DNA from: Bacteroidota bacterium
GTDB taxonomy: Bacteria > Bacteroidota > Ignavibacteria > Kapaibacteriales > HRBIN21
Direction of reading: 5' to 3'
DNA length: 64,000 bases
NCBI GenBank assembly: GCA_030550395.1
Contig: JAUQPL010000008.1
Location: 1 to 64,000 of the forward strand
Shown here: one piece after another, positions 56,363-63,918 of the stretch
Numbering within the stretch: the first letter of the stretch is position 1
How the letters are laid out: the number at the start of each line of letters is the position of its first letter
Translations under genes and position numbers: made by a program
Notes under the pieces: model-generated
Told to the model about the DNA's origin: nothing
Database searches by the model: none
Seen by the model: the letters and a program-made list of their open reading frames with translations, nothing else

Positions 56363-57134
56363 GTTCTTCCTGCCTGAAGGTGCTGAGTTGTTGCAAGAGC
56401 TTACGATAGAGGAGCGCTGCAGGAAGGTCTGGGAAGAGTTCCACCAGAGGACGTTGATGTAAGAGAGCTTTCCGGTGCCACGGTTCATAGGGAATAGCCC
56501 CCAGCAGCGGCAGGCGTTTTCCAACGAAGCGCTCTAATACTGTGTTGAGTTTCCGCACAATGGTCTGAGCTTCTGCTTCATCTACGACGCCGACAACTAA
56601 GAGGGCGGAAGAATATCTGTCCCTCCCCTCTGTTTCTGAGAGTAGGGCTTTCAGCAGACCGTAGGTGTCAAGGATAGACCCAATATCATCCCCCGTGACA
56701 ACGCAACACAGAGCTGCCATGCGGCAGGCCACGGCTATCAATTCAGACCATCCCGGCGGGAGATTGAGCAGTACAAGCTCTGGCTGGAGGCGATTCAGGA
56801 GGGTGGAGAGGAGTGTGGGGAAGGCTGCTGCCAATTGTCTTTCAGCTTCCTTCCCAAGGGCTCGCTCTGGTACCAGCCATGTAGTTGGGCAGATGCGGAT
56901 GGGGACGTCCTCAATGCGAGCCGACCCAAGGTAAGCATCCGAAGCTGTTGCGATGGGATTTAGCCCGTAATGGAGATGGAGACTGGGAGCTTCAGGATGG
57001 AGGTCCCAAATAAGACAGGATAAACCGCGCTCCTGAGCTGCAGCAGCAAGGTTGACAATAACGGTAGCTTTTCCAACACCGGCACGTCCACTACAGAAAG
57101 CAATGACGAGGGAGCGGCTTTGCCGGGTTTTCAT
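56337..57134 (-). CDS. flhG: FlhG/MinD-like P-loop protein with altered Walker A
   Basis: A 265-residue MinD/ParA-type protein. The start at 57134 gives RSLVIAFCSGRAGVGKATVI, in which the deviant Walker A KGGVGKT reads GRAGVGKAT, so the signature Lys is Arg and the Thr/Ser after the P-loop Lys is Ala. WDLHPEAPSLHLHYGL stands where DADLGLANVD normally is. LNLPPGWSELIAVACRMAAL and VVTGDDIGSILDTYGLLKAL match the switch II and core helices. It probably binds nucleotide weakly, if at all. The neighbour FlhF is also altered. In flagellated bacteria FlhG limits the number and site of flagella. Confidence 0.8.
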   Translation of the reverse strand: MKTRQSRSLVIAFCSGRAGVGKATVIVNLAAAAQERGLSCLIWDLHPEAPSLHLHYGLNPIATASDAYLGSARIEDVPIRICPTTWLVPERALGKEAERQLAAAFPTLLSTLLNRLQPELVLLNLPPGWSELIAVACRMAALCCVVTGDDIGSILDTYGLLKALLSETEGRDRYSSALLVVGVVDEAEAQTIVRKLNTVLERFVGKRLPLLGAIPYEPWHRKALLHQRPLVELFPDLPAALLYRKLLQQLSTFRQEEHDSALLSR

Positions 57135-58204
57135 GTTTCTTCTACTACTCCAATCCGACACGCAAACGTTTCAACACGGGCTGGCTCTATATCCTCAGGG
57201 ATCCGCGGACCAGCACACAGACACACTACGGGAATGTCGCTTTGTTCCAGTGCCTGAATTACCGGAGCAACCGTTGGTGTAAGATCCAGCTTTGTAATGA
57301 TGATACCGCTTACTCCAAGTTCGTGCCATATTTGGAGAAGGCGTCGGAGGACCGCAAGGGAGTCAGTAGCGCTAAGGATACCGAAGAAAGCCTCAGGGTG
57401 GATCAGCTCGCTATAGTGACGCCATCGACGATATGTCTCTTTACGGAAGGGATTCCCCCCAGGTAGCTCGATGGCAGCCACCATTGGAGAGGAGGGCAAG
57501 GTTGCAAGGTGCTGCCGGAGCTCATGAGGAGTGTAGGCTTCGGTCAGCGGAATGTCGGCAATGGAGGAGAAGAGTTGTAGGTGCTCCAGTGCTCCCAGTC
57601 TAGATACTTCGGCACTGATGAGGTGGCAGGGTAGGTGGTGCAACAGTTTGTAGAAGAGGAGGAGCTTCAGCAGTGTGGTAGTCTTGCCCGAGCCGGGCAA
57701 ACCAACAACCAAGAGTCGGAGAGGCTGAGCAGCGGGAGAAGGGAGCTCCGCTGTGCGGATATGCGCTGTCAAATGGTGGCGGGCGTGGAGGAGGAGTTCT
57801 TTCCACGATGGGACAGAGGACGTTGGTGGTAGGCGACGCAGAAGGAACTCCTCCGTGAAGCCTTCGGTGCGGAGGGTTGTATACAGCTGTTGCCAAAGTG
57901 GGTCGGCACCAGTGTTGAAGCGAATCAGCGCCTCTATGGCGGAAAGTTGCTGCCGAAGTGTGATAAGTTCCCGCTGGAGCTGGACGAATGAGAGCGTGTC
58001 AGTCGGGGAGGCTGCATTCGGTGATGTCCCCGATGGGGAGGGAGATGCTTCAGGATCGGGGATGGCGAGAACTTCTACAAGCTCAACACCGGTGTCTGTG
58101 CGGAAGGTCCTGGTATCCACAATGACGGCATTGTCCCCTAACTCCCGCCGCATAGAACGGAGTGCCTCGTGGATAGTTGAAGCCCTGTAGGTACGGACCC
58201 GCAT
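57131..58204 (-). CDS. flhF: FlhF-like SRP-type GTPase with worn motifs
   Basis: A 357-residue FlhF-like protein. N-terminal MRVRTYRASTIHEALRSMRR and ELGDNAVIVDTRTF are typical of FlhF, then a helical N domain and the NG domain: P-loop VVGLPGSGKTTTLLKLLLFY, ISAEVSRLGALEHLQLFSSI in place of DTYRIGAVEQL, AIELPGGNPFRKE in place of the G3 DTAGRSQRD, and G4 IITKLD. G1 and G4 are fine but G2/G3 have lost key Asp residues, so GTP hydrolysis may be reduced. FlhF places the flagellum in polar flagellates. It is the first gene of the long reverse-strand operon. Confidence 0.82.
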   Translation of the reverse strand: MRVRTYRASTIHEALRSMRRELGDNAVIVDTRTFRTDTGVELVEVLAIPDPEASPSPSGTSPNAASPTDTLSFVQLQRELITLRQQLSAIEALIRFNTGADPLWQQLYTTLRTEGFTEEFLLRRLPPTSSVPSWKELLLHARHHLTAHIRTAELPSPAAQPLRLLVVGLPGSGKTTTLLKLLLFYKLLHHLPCHLISAEVSRLGALEHLQLFSSIADIPLTEAYTPHELRQHLATLPSSPMVAAIELPGGNPFRKETYRRWRHYSELIHPEAFFGILSATDSLAVLRRLLQIWHELGVSGIIITKLDLTPTVAPVIQALEQSDIPVVCLCAGPRIPEDIEPARVETFACRIGVVEET

Positions 58205-58277
58205 GGTGGACCCTCATGGCTGAGCTCAGCAATGGAGCTTGAAAAAAGCATGCCATTCCCGTTCTGCTTCCTTGGCC

Positions 58278-59450
58278 TTAGAGGACCTGGAAGATGAAGA
58301 ACTTCAGGTATTGTGTCTCCGGCATGTTCAGCAAAATGGGGTGGTCGGAAGGTTGTGTCCCCCGGTAGAGAAGTCGGAGGCGACGCTTGAGGCGGGTGGC
58401 TTCGGCAAAGATGACTTCCAAGAAGACAGCTTCAAAGACATGGTGAGAGCAGCTGCTGGTGACCAGATAGCCTCCAGGTGGTAGAAGGAGGAGTGCCAGG
58501 CGGTTAATCTCGCCGTACCCGCGCTTTGCTGCTGGGACATGGCGTCGGCTCTTCGCGAAGGCAGGAGGATCGAGAATGACCATGTCCCACTGTTTTCCCT
58601 CAGCGACTTGTTCTCCGAGAAAAGTAAAGACATCAGCCTCTACGAATTGGACTGCCTGGAGCTGATTTAGTTCAGCGTTGCGTCGGGCGGCTTCCAAAGC
58701 GCTTGCGGAGCTATCAACACCGACAACTTCCCGGGCTCCATGCAGAGCAGCATGGAGAGCAAATCCTCCGTGGTATGTAAAGCAGTCCAGCACCCGAAGA
58801 CCGGATGCCATCCGCCCAACCACTGCCCGGTGATAGCGTTGGTCCAAATACGCGCCCGTTTTCTGCCCTTCCATCAAGCGCAGCTCTACCCGAAGCCCGA
58901 ATTCCTCCAGTACGAAGCGCTCTGGAACCTGGCCGTAGAGAATACCCTGACGCTGTGGGAGCTGCTCCAGTTGGCGGAGGTGGGAGTGGTTCTTTTCCAC
59001 GATTCCTTCTATTTCCGGCAGGACATGGCGCAAGGCTTCCACGATAATGGGGAGTCGCTGATCCATACCCGTGGAAAGGGTTTGCACGGCACAGTAGTTA
59101 CCGTACCGATCAATAACCAACCCCGGCAATAGGTCCGACTCCCCGTGTACGAGTCGGTACATGGACTCGCCCTTGCAGATGCGTTCGCGCAACTGGAGTG
59201 CGTGGCGAAGTCGCTCGGCAAAGAAAGGGACGTCTAAGTCGGTAACTTCATCCGTACCGAGAAGGCGGACGCAGATAAGGCTGTGTGGGTTGTACAGCCC
59301 AACTCCGAAGCTTTCTCCTTCGGCCGATACCACACGTACGAGACTTCCTGGTGGGAGACGGGGTATGGATTGGAGCTCGTTGCTAAAGACCCACAGGTGC
59401 CCACTCCGGATACGAGTCTCATGCCCTGCGCGCAGATAAAGCTCATGCAT
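58278..59450 (-). CDS. rlmI: 23S rRNA (cytosine-5)-methyltransferase RlmI-like
   Basis: A 390-residue class I methyltransferase. An N-terminal PUA-like domain (LYLRAGHETRIRSGHLWVFS, about 4-75) is followed by a middle domain and the Rossmann fold: LRVLDCFTYHGGFALHAALH, REVVGVDSSASALEAARRNA, VILDPPAFAKSRRHVPAAKR with the catalytic DPPAF, and LVTSSCSHHVFEAVFLEVI with the PSxxC-like Cys. The layout matches RlmI (YccW), which methylates 23S rRNA cytosine 1962. The gene stands alone, 39 bases before the ribbon-helix-helix gene on the same strand. Confidence 0.92.
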   Translation of the reverse strand: MHELYLRAGHETRIRSGHLWVFSNELQSIPRLPPGSLVRVVSAEGESFGVGLYNPHSLICVRLLGTDEVTDLDVPFFAERLRHALQLRERICKGESMYRLVHGESDLLPGLVIDRYGNYCAVQTLSTGMDQRLPIIVEALRHVLPEIEGIVEKNHSHLRQLEQLPQRQGILYGQVPERFVLEEFGLRVELRLMEGQKTGAYLDQRYHRAVVGRMASGLRVLDCFTYHGGFALHAALHGAREVVGVDSSASALEAARRNAELNQLQAVQFVEADVFTFLGEQVAEGKQWDMVILDPPAFAKSRRHVPAAKRGYGEINRLALLLLPPGGYLVTSSCSHHVFEAVFLEVIFAEATRLKRRLRLLYRGTQPSDHPILLNMPETQYLKFFIFQVL

Positions 59451-59489
59451 GGAAGAAGACGGGGCTACAATAACTGGAAGGCCCGCTCC

Positions 59490-59699
59490 TTAGCTCAAGA
59501 GTTCCTGCTTCGTCTGCCCCTGCTGAATCTGCTGCTTAATGAGCATACGAACGTAGGTAGAAGCAGCCATACCCAAACCGTAGGCCAGCTGCTGCAGGGC
59601 GTTATAGTCGCTCTCTTCCAGCGTGATGGACAATAGGCGTTTGGGACCCTGAAAGAGAATCGGCCGCCGTGAACCCTTGGGGCGTCCGCGCTTTGTCAT
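59490..59699 (-). CDS. Ribbon-helix-helix (Arc/MetJ-like) small DNA-binding protein
   Basis: A 69-residue protein. A basic, Gly/Arg-rich N-terminus (MTKRGRPKGSRRPILFQGPK) precedes a ribbon-helix-helix fold: RLLSITLEESDYNALQQLAY, GLGMAASTYVRMLIKQQIQQ. Such proteins bind DNA as dimers and often repress their own or neighbouring genes; no toxin partner is adjacent. The ATG at 59699 is preferred to 59768, which would run into the tRNA gene. Confidence 0.75.
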   Translation of the reverse strand: MTKRGRPKGSRRPILFQGPKRLLSITLEESDYNALQQLAYGLGMAASTYVRMLIKQQIQQGQTKQELLS

Positions 59700-59762
59700 G
59701 GGACAGCTCCCTTCTTCTGTGAGACTGCCAATATCTCCCCTTCCGACTTTCGAGGTACACTG

Positions 59763-59834
59763 AGCCACCGGAGGGATTTGAACCCCCGACCCGCTGATTA
59801 CAAATCAGCCGCTCTACCACTGAGCTACGGTGGC
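59763..59834 (-). tRNA. tRNA-Thr (anticodon TGT)
   Basis: A complete cloverleaf on the reverse strand: acceptor GCCACCG/CGGTGGC, D-arm GCTC-AGTGGTA-GAGC, anticodon stem GCTGA/TCAGC with loop TTTGTAA (anticodon TGT), a 5-nt variable loop, and T-arm GGGGG-TTCAAAT-CCCTC. The discriminator is T and CCA is not encoded. Confidence 0.97.
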
Positions 59835-59853
59835 ATAGCACGTATTGTGTGTA

Positions 59854-59861
59854 CAAAATTA
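59854..59861 (-). promoter_or_regulatory. -7 box TAATTTTG of the tRNA-Thr gene
   Basis: On the reverse strand, TAATTTTG lies 19 bases upstream of the mature tRNA 5' end, the place expected for a promoter of this gene. It is independent support for the TAnnTTTG boxes before protein genes. Confidence 0.6.
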
Positions 59862-59908
59862 TGCAGATTTTTGCCCCTGCCTACCGTGGTTAGGAGGGTG
59901 GAAATAGC

Positions 59909-59916
59909 TAAATTCG
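59909..59916 (+). promoter_or_regulatory. Near-consensus -7 box (TAAATTCG) of pheT
   Basis: One mismatch to TAnnTTTG, 25 bases before the pheT ATG; the spacing matches the other boxes. No other promoter-like string lies in the 107-base gap between the divergent tRNA-Thr and pheT genes. Confidence 0.35.
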
Positions 59917-59941
59917 TTTCTACGGCCAAGGACGGGTAACG

Positions 59942-62344
59942 ATGCGGATTTCGGAGCAGTGGCTGCGGGAGCTCCTGGAATTGCCGTGGACGACAGAGGA
60001 GGTGGCTTCTATCCTGACCAACCTGGGGTTGGAAGTAGAGGCGGTGGAGGACTGGCGGGGAAAGTATCGGGGGATTGTGGTTGGTATCGTCACAGAGGTT
60101 CGGTCTCATCCGCGGCGAGGGGGATTATGGATCTACCGCGTTTCTGTTGGGGATGACAACGTCCAAGTGATTGCTGGGACTTCAGTACCGGCGGGTGAGC
60201 GCGTTGTGGTTGCTCTTCCTGGAGCGGTTCTCCCCCGAGGAGGGAAAGAAGTAGAGCCGCGAAGTATTGACGGAGAGGATTCGCATGCAATGCTTTGTAG
60301 TCGTTGGGAATTGGGGGTGGGGGAGGAGTCTGACCGGGTATGGTTGCTACCGCCGGATGCTCCGATAGGCAAGGCTCTTTCCACCTATCTGCCGTCGGTA
60401 GAGGACGTGGTCTATGAGTTCTCAGTAACGCCAAATCGGGGTGATTGCTTGAGCCATTGGGGGATTACGCGGGAACTGGCGGCATATGGGGCATTGTCAT
60501 TGTCGGTTCCTTCTCCACCGCCACCGGAGGGAGAGCCATCTCCTATAGAGGTGAAGATTATGACACCGGAGGGATGTCCGCTTTACACTTGCTGCGTAGT
60601 TACCAATGTTCCGGCAACGGCTTCACCACTGTGGATGCAAATACGGCTTTGGCGATTGGGGATTCGCCCGCATTCGTTACCGGTGGATGTGATGAACTAT
60701 GTCATGCTGGAACGGGGACAACCATTGCATGCCTTTGACTATGCAACGATTGCTCAGCGTCAACTCTATATCCGATGGGCCCATGAGGGCGAGTATTTCC
60801 AAGGGCTGGACGGGAAGCTCTACCAACTGTGCTCGGAGGACGTAGTCATTGCTGACCCGCAAAGGGTACTGGCTCTGGGAGGTGTGCTCGGGGGGGCAGA
60901 ATCGCAGGTAACGGCGGCGACGAATCAGGTACTCATTGAATCTGCTCTTTTCCATCCAGTACGCATCCGCCGTACGGCTCGGCGGTACATGTTAGAAACG
61001 GAGGCAGCATATCGTTTTCAGCGCGGAGTTGATCCTCAAGGAGTGCTTCCTGCGCTCTACCGAGCGGTCTTGCTACTCCGTCAACTTGGAGGTGCTGTGA
61101 GTATGGCTCCCGTTGTGGTTGGAGAGCTCCCAAGCAACAGTCGGCGGATTCTTGTCCGATATGAGAGGGTCAATCGGGTATTGGGAATTTCACTCCTCCC
61201 CTGGCAGCTCCATACCCTGTTGAGTCGTCTGGGGTTCCAACTGGAAGCACAAAATGAGCAGAGCTGTGTAGTGAAAGTTCCCTCGTTCCGGCACGATGTG
61301 CGGGAAGAGATAGACGTCGTGGAAGAGGTTGCTCGCTTGTATGGGTACGACCGAATTCCGCCGGCGGAGTTTATGGCTTTACCTGTTTCGCCTTCCCCTC
61401 TTCCACGGGAGCTTCTCTCACTCCCAATTCAAGGAACGATCATCACAGCATTGGCAGAGTGGGGATTTCAGCAGGTCTTCACCCCTGTGCTCACAGATCC
61501 TGATACAGCGTCTCAGTGGGAGCTACAGCCCGTCCGGTTGGTCAATGCCCTTGGGGTGGAATACTCGGTATTGCGTCCGTCGCTGGTACCCCCGTTGGTC
61601 CGGGTGCTTTCGACCAATGTTCGTGTCGGAGAGCGGGCAGTTCGCCTGTTTGAGATAGGAAAGGTCTTCCGCCGCCAAGGAGGGGATGGGTCCCAGTTAA
61701 CCGATTATGAGGAACGCCTCGAACTTGGGATTTTGCTGAGTGGTGCCGCGGCTCCATTGCAGTGGGGGATTCCGCAGCGAGAGGTGGATTTCTATGACAT
61801 ACGCGGTGTTGTTGAGCAGCTATGTGAGCGGTTGCGTATTCCAGTCGAAATGCTACCGTGGGTAGAGAAGCGCCCGGAACCGGTGTTACCTACGGCTGTT
61901 CAGCTCTACAGTGGACAGCGTCTTCTCGGTTGGTTGGGGCAATTACGTCCTCGGTGGCTAAAGCAGTGGGAAGTAGAGGGGCCGGTGTTCGTTGCCGTCT
62001 TGGATGTGGCAGCTCTACAGCAGTGCAGTCAGCCGGTATCTCCATATGTGCCCGTACCGGAATATCCAGCAATTCGGCGAGACCTTGCTTTCGTTATAGA
62101 CGAGACGATTCCGGCCGGGGCTCTCATCCAGCTTATCCGTCAGGCTGCTGGGGAGTGGTTAGAGGAAGTTGTGCTGTTCGATGTGTTCCGTTCACCAGCG
62201 TTAGGGGAAGGGAAGAAGAGTGTAGCTTTTGCATTACGGTTCCGTTCGCGAGAACGGACTTTGCGGGACGAGGATATCAACCCGGTGGTAGAGCGGATTA
62301 TAGCGTCGGTGGAGCGTCAGACAGGTGCCTGTTTGCGCATGTAA
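59942..62344 (+). CDS. pheT: Phenylalanyl-tRNA synthetase beta subunit
   Basis: An 800-residue subunit. The N-terminal MRISEQWLRELLELPWTTEE and the tRNA-binding OB-fold (about 40-150, IVVGIVTEVRSHPRRGG), the B3/B4 editing domain with EFSVTPNRGDCLSHWGITRE and VMNYVMLERGQPLHAFDY, the B5 domain (about 400-475), the FRHDVREEIDVVEEVARLYG core and a C-terminal anticodon-binding domain (EYPAIRRDLAFVIDE) are all present. pheS is not adjacent. It ends directly before the coiled-coil gene (stop 62344, ATG 62345). Confidence 0.96.
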   Translation: MRISEQWLRELLELPWTTEEVASILTNLGLEVEAVEDWRGKYRGIVVGIVTEVRSHPRRGGLWIYRVSVGDDNVQVIAGTSVPAGERVVVALPGAVLPRGGKEVEPRSIDGEDSHAMLCSRWELGVGEESDRVWLLPPDAPIGKALSTYLPSVEDVVYEFSVTPNRGDCLSHWGITRELAAYGALSLSVPSPPPPEGEPSPIEVKIMTPEGCPLYTCCVVTNVPATASPLWMQIRLWRLGIRPHSLPVDVMNYVMLERGQPLHAFDYATIAQRQLYIRWAHEGEYFQGLDGKLYQLCSEDVVIADPQRVLALGGVLGGAESQVTAATNQVLIESALFHPVRIRRTARRYMLETEAAYRFQRGVDPQGVLPALYRAVLLLRQLGGAVSMAPVVVGELPSNSRRILVRYERVNRVLGISLLPWQLHTLLSRLGFQLEAQNEQSCVVKVPSFRHDVREEIDVVEEVARLYGYDRIPPAEFMALPVSPSPLPRELLSLPIQGTIITALAEWGFQQVFTPVLTDPDTASQWELQPVRLVNALGVEYSVLRPSLVPPLVRVLSTNVRVGERAVRLFEIGKVFRRQGGDGSQLTDYEERLELGILLSGAAAPLQWGIPQREVDFYDIRGVVEQLCERLRIPVEMLPWVEKRPEPVLPTAVQLYSGQRLLGWLGQLRPRWLKQWEVEGPVFVAVLDVAALQQCSQPVSPYVPVPEYPAIRRDLAFVIDETIPAGALIQLIRQAAGEWLEEVVLFDVFRSPALGEGKKSVAFALRFRSRERTLRDEDINPVVERIIASVERQTGACLRM

Positions 62345-63277
62345 ATGGAGCCGGAAGCAGGGGCGATATCACCACGTCCGGAGCTCCAGGCTCTCTTGTT
62401 GCGCCTATGGGAGCGATTGCATTTGCTCGGAGAGCGGGCTCGGGAGCTGGGAGCGGAAAACCTCCGCCTGCGGGAGGAAGCTCAGCAATGGCGGGATGAG
62501 CTCTCACGGCTTCAGGAACAGGAATCCGCTGCCCATGCCCGTCTCCAGAAGCTGGACGAGGAGGTTCAGAGCTTGCGCCAGCAATTGCATCAGATGGAAG
62601 AATCGCGCGAACATCTCTCCGAGGAGCTTGCCCATTTGCGTTCTACTTATGATGCAACGCTGGAAGAGCTGAAGCGTGTGCAGGAAGAGTTCCAGCTGGC
62701 ACAGCAAGAGTTAGCACGTCGGAACCACGAACTCTACCTTTGCCAGAAGGAGCTTGAGAGGTGTCGGGAACGTTTGGCGGAGGCGCAAGTGCAACGCCCA
62801 GTAGAGGGGTTGCAGACGGAGGAACTCCGGGAGCGTGTGCGCAGCTACGAAGACACCATCACCCAATACGCTGAGCAATGTGCTCAACTTCAGCAGGAAA
62901 ATGCTCTCCTCCGCCAACGGTTGTCGCAGCTGCCTTCTCCGGAGGAGATTGAGCAACTCCGTGCCGAAGTCCTCCGCGAGCGCGAGCGCTTCCAGCAAAG
63001 TCAGCAGGAGCTGCAGCTTTTACAGCGGCACCTCCTCCGGTTACTGGAAGGCTATGGTTTGTCGGTACCAGACCGCTTTGATGAGCTCATCGGTCGCTTG
63101 GAGCAACTGCAACAAACTCTGCAGCAAGGGTTGGAGTCTGTGCGGCAGCTACTGCGCCATCCGCTCTGGTTACCGGAAGAGGTGCAGCGGGAGCTTGTCA
63201 AGCGGATCCGTGATCTGCTTGCTCGTATTGAGCAACTCTTGACCACCGAGGCGGTGCGGGCGGGCGAAAAGCCCTAA
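62345..63277 (+). CDS. Coiled-coil protein between pheT and zapA
   Basis: A 310-residue protein almost entirely coiled coil (LQALLLRLWERLHLLGERAR, LGAENLRLREEAQQWRDELS, HARLQKLDEEVQSLRQQLHQ and so on to about residue 240), ending in a shorter helical region (WLPEEVQRELVKRIRDLLAR). It has no signal peptide. A coiled-coil gene at this place, between pheT and zapA, occurs in other Bacteroidota, as I recall. A link to cell division through ZapA is plausible but unproven. The -7 box of zapA overlaps its stop. Confidence 0.75.
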   Translation: MEPEAGAISPRPELQALLLRLWERLHLLGERARELGAENLRLREEAQQWRDELSRLQEQESAAHARLQKLDEEVQSLRQQLHQMEESREHLSEELAHLRSTYDATLEELKRVQEEFQLAQQELARRNHELYLCQKELERCRERLAEAQVQRPVEGLQTEELRERVRSYEDTITQYAEQCAQLQQENALLRQRLSQLPSPEEIEQLRAEVLRERERFQQSQQELQLLQRHLLRLLEGYGLSVPDRFDELIGRLEQLQQTLQQGLESVRQLLRHPLWLPEEVQRELVKRIRDLLARIEQLLTTEAVRAGEKP

Positions 63278-63282
63278 TTTTG
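63275..63282 (+). promoter_or_regulatory. -7 box TAATTTTG of zapA
   Basis: A perfect TAnnTTTG match 33 bases before the zapA ATG; its first three bases are the TAA stop of the coiled-coil gene. It gives zapA and perhaps the 6S-like RNA their own start. Confidence 0.5.
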
Positions 63283-63314
63283 TCTACGCCGGTAGCCGGA
63301 ACTGGGAGCGGACG

Positions 63315-63632
63315 ATGAGCCGTTTGGTGCGCGTAACGATAGCCGGACGCGAGTACGTCCTCCGAGGGGAGGATGAGGCCAAGCTCTTGCGCTCTGCCCA
63401 TGAAGTCAATGGGCAGTGGCAGCAATTACAGGCCCAAATGCCTGAGCAATCAACCACGACTATGGCAATATTGGTAGCGCTCAATCTTGCCGAGCAGTAT
63501 CACGAGCTCCGCGCTCAGAGTGAGGCCGATCTCCGCCATGTGCGGGAGACAATTGAGCGCATGGTGGAATACGTGGATGCTTGCCTGGCTGCCCCCGGGG
63601 TTTCCGTGCAACGTCCGGGTATCGCTCTTTGA
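63315..63632 (+). CDS. zapA: Cell division protein ZapA
   Basis: A 105-residue ZapA-like protein, which cross-links FtsZ filaments. The N-terminal domain VRVTIAGREYVLRGEDEAKL and the helix LLRSAHEVNGQWQQLQAQMP lead to the central TMAILVALNLAEQYHELRAQ and a coiled-coil tail (VRETIERMVEYVDACL). The 6S-like RNA and rny follow, an order known in Bacteroidota. Confidence 0.9.
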   Translation: MSRLVRVTIAGREYVLRGEDEAKLLRSAHEVNGQWQQLQAQMPEQSTTTMAILVALNLAEQYHELRAQSEADLRHVRETIERMVEYVDACLAAPGVSVQRPGIAL

Positions 63633-63651
63633 CAGCAATGCTGTGCTTGAC

Positions 63652-63882
63652 GCGCCGCATCCGCTCGGGTATCGGCTGTGCCCGGTGAGCGAACGGCAAA
63701 GCGCATGCGAAAAGGGAGATAGGCTCTGCCTGTGGATGGCAGGCCTCACCCACTTTGGGAGTGGGAGCCGTCGTGGGCTCAGAGGAAGCCAGAAATAGGT
63801 AGGCTATCACCCACTGTTCCGAACAAGAGCCAGTTCCGCTCCCGGTTAGGGTTCCGACCGAGACAGGATGCGGCGCTTTTTT
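63652..63882 (+). ncRNA. ssrS: 6S-like regulatory RNA with terminator
   Basis: An 11-bp closing stem GCGCCGCATCC (63652-63662) / GGATGCGGCGC (63866-63876) is followed by TTTTTT. Inside, CTCGG/CCGAG and CGG/CCG, then GAGCGAAC/GTTCCGCTC (one bulge) build a long rod; at the tip, GCCTG/CAGGC and CCCACT/AGTGGG form hairpins. A ~230-nt rod with an interrupted long stem, placed between zapA and rny, is what is expected of 6S RNA, which binds RNA polymerase holding the housekeeping sigma factor. I cannot run a covariance model; other structured RNAs are possible. The exact 5' end is not known. Confidence 0.75.
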
Positions 63883-63918
63883 CTGACGCAGTATGTCTCA
63901 CCGAGATAGCATTCAGTA

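Noticed and set aside
59490-59699. Antitoxin of a toxin-antitoxin pair
   Set aside because: The ribbon-helix-helix protein has no adjacent toxin-like gene; neighbours are rlmI and a tRNA.
63633-63918. Short protein frames after zapA
   Set aside because: They cross the closing stem and terminator of the structured RNA and have no family features.
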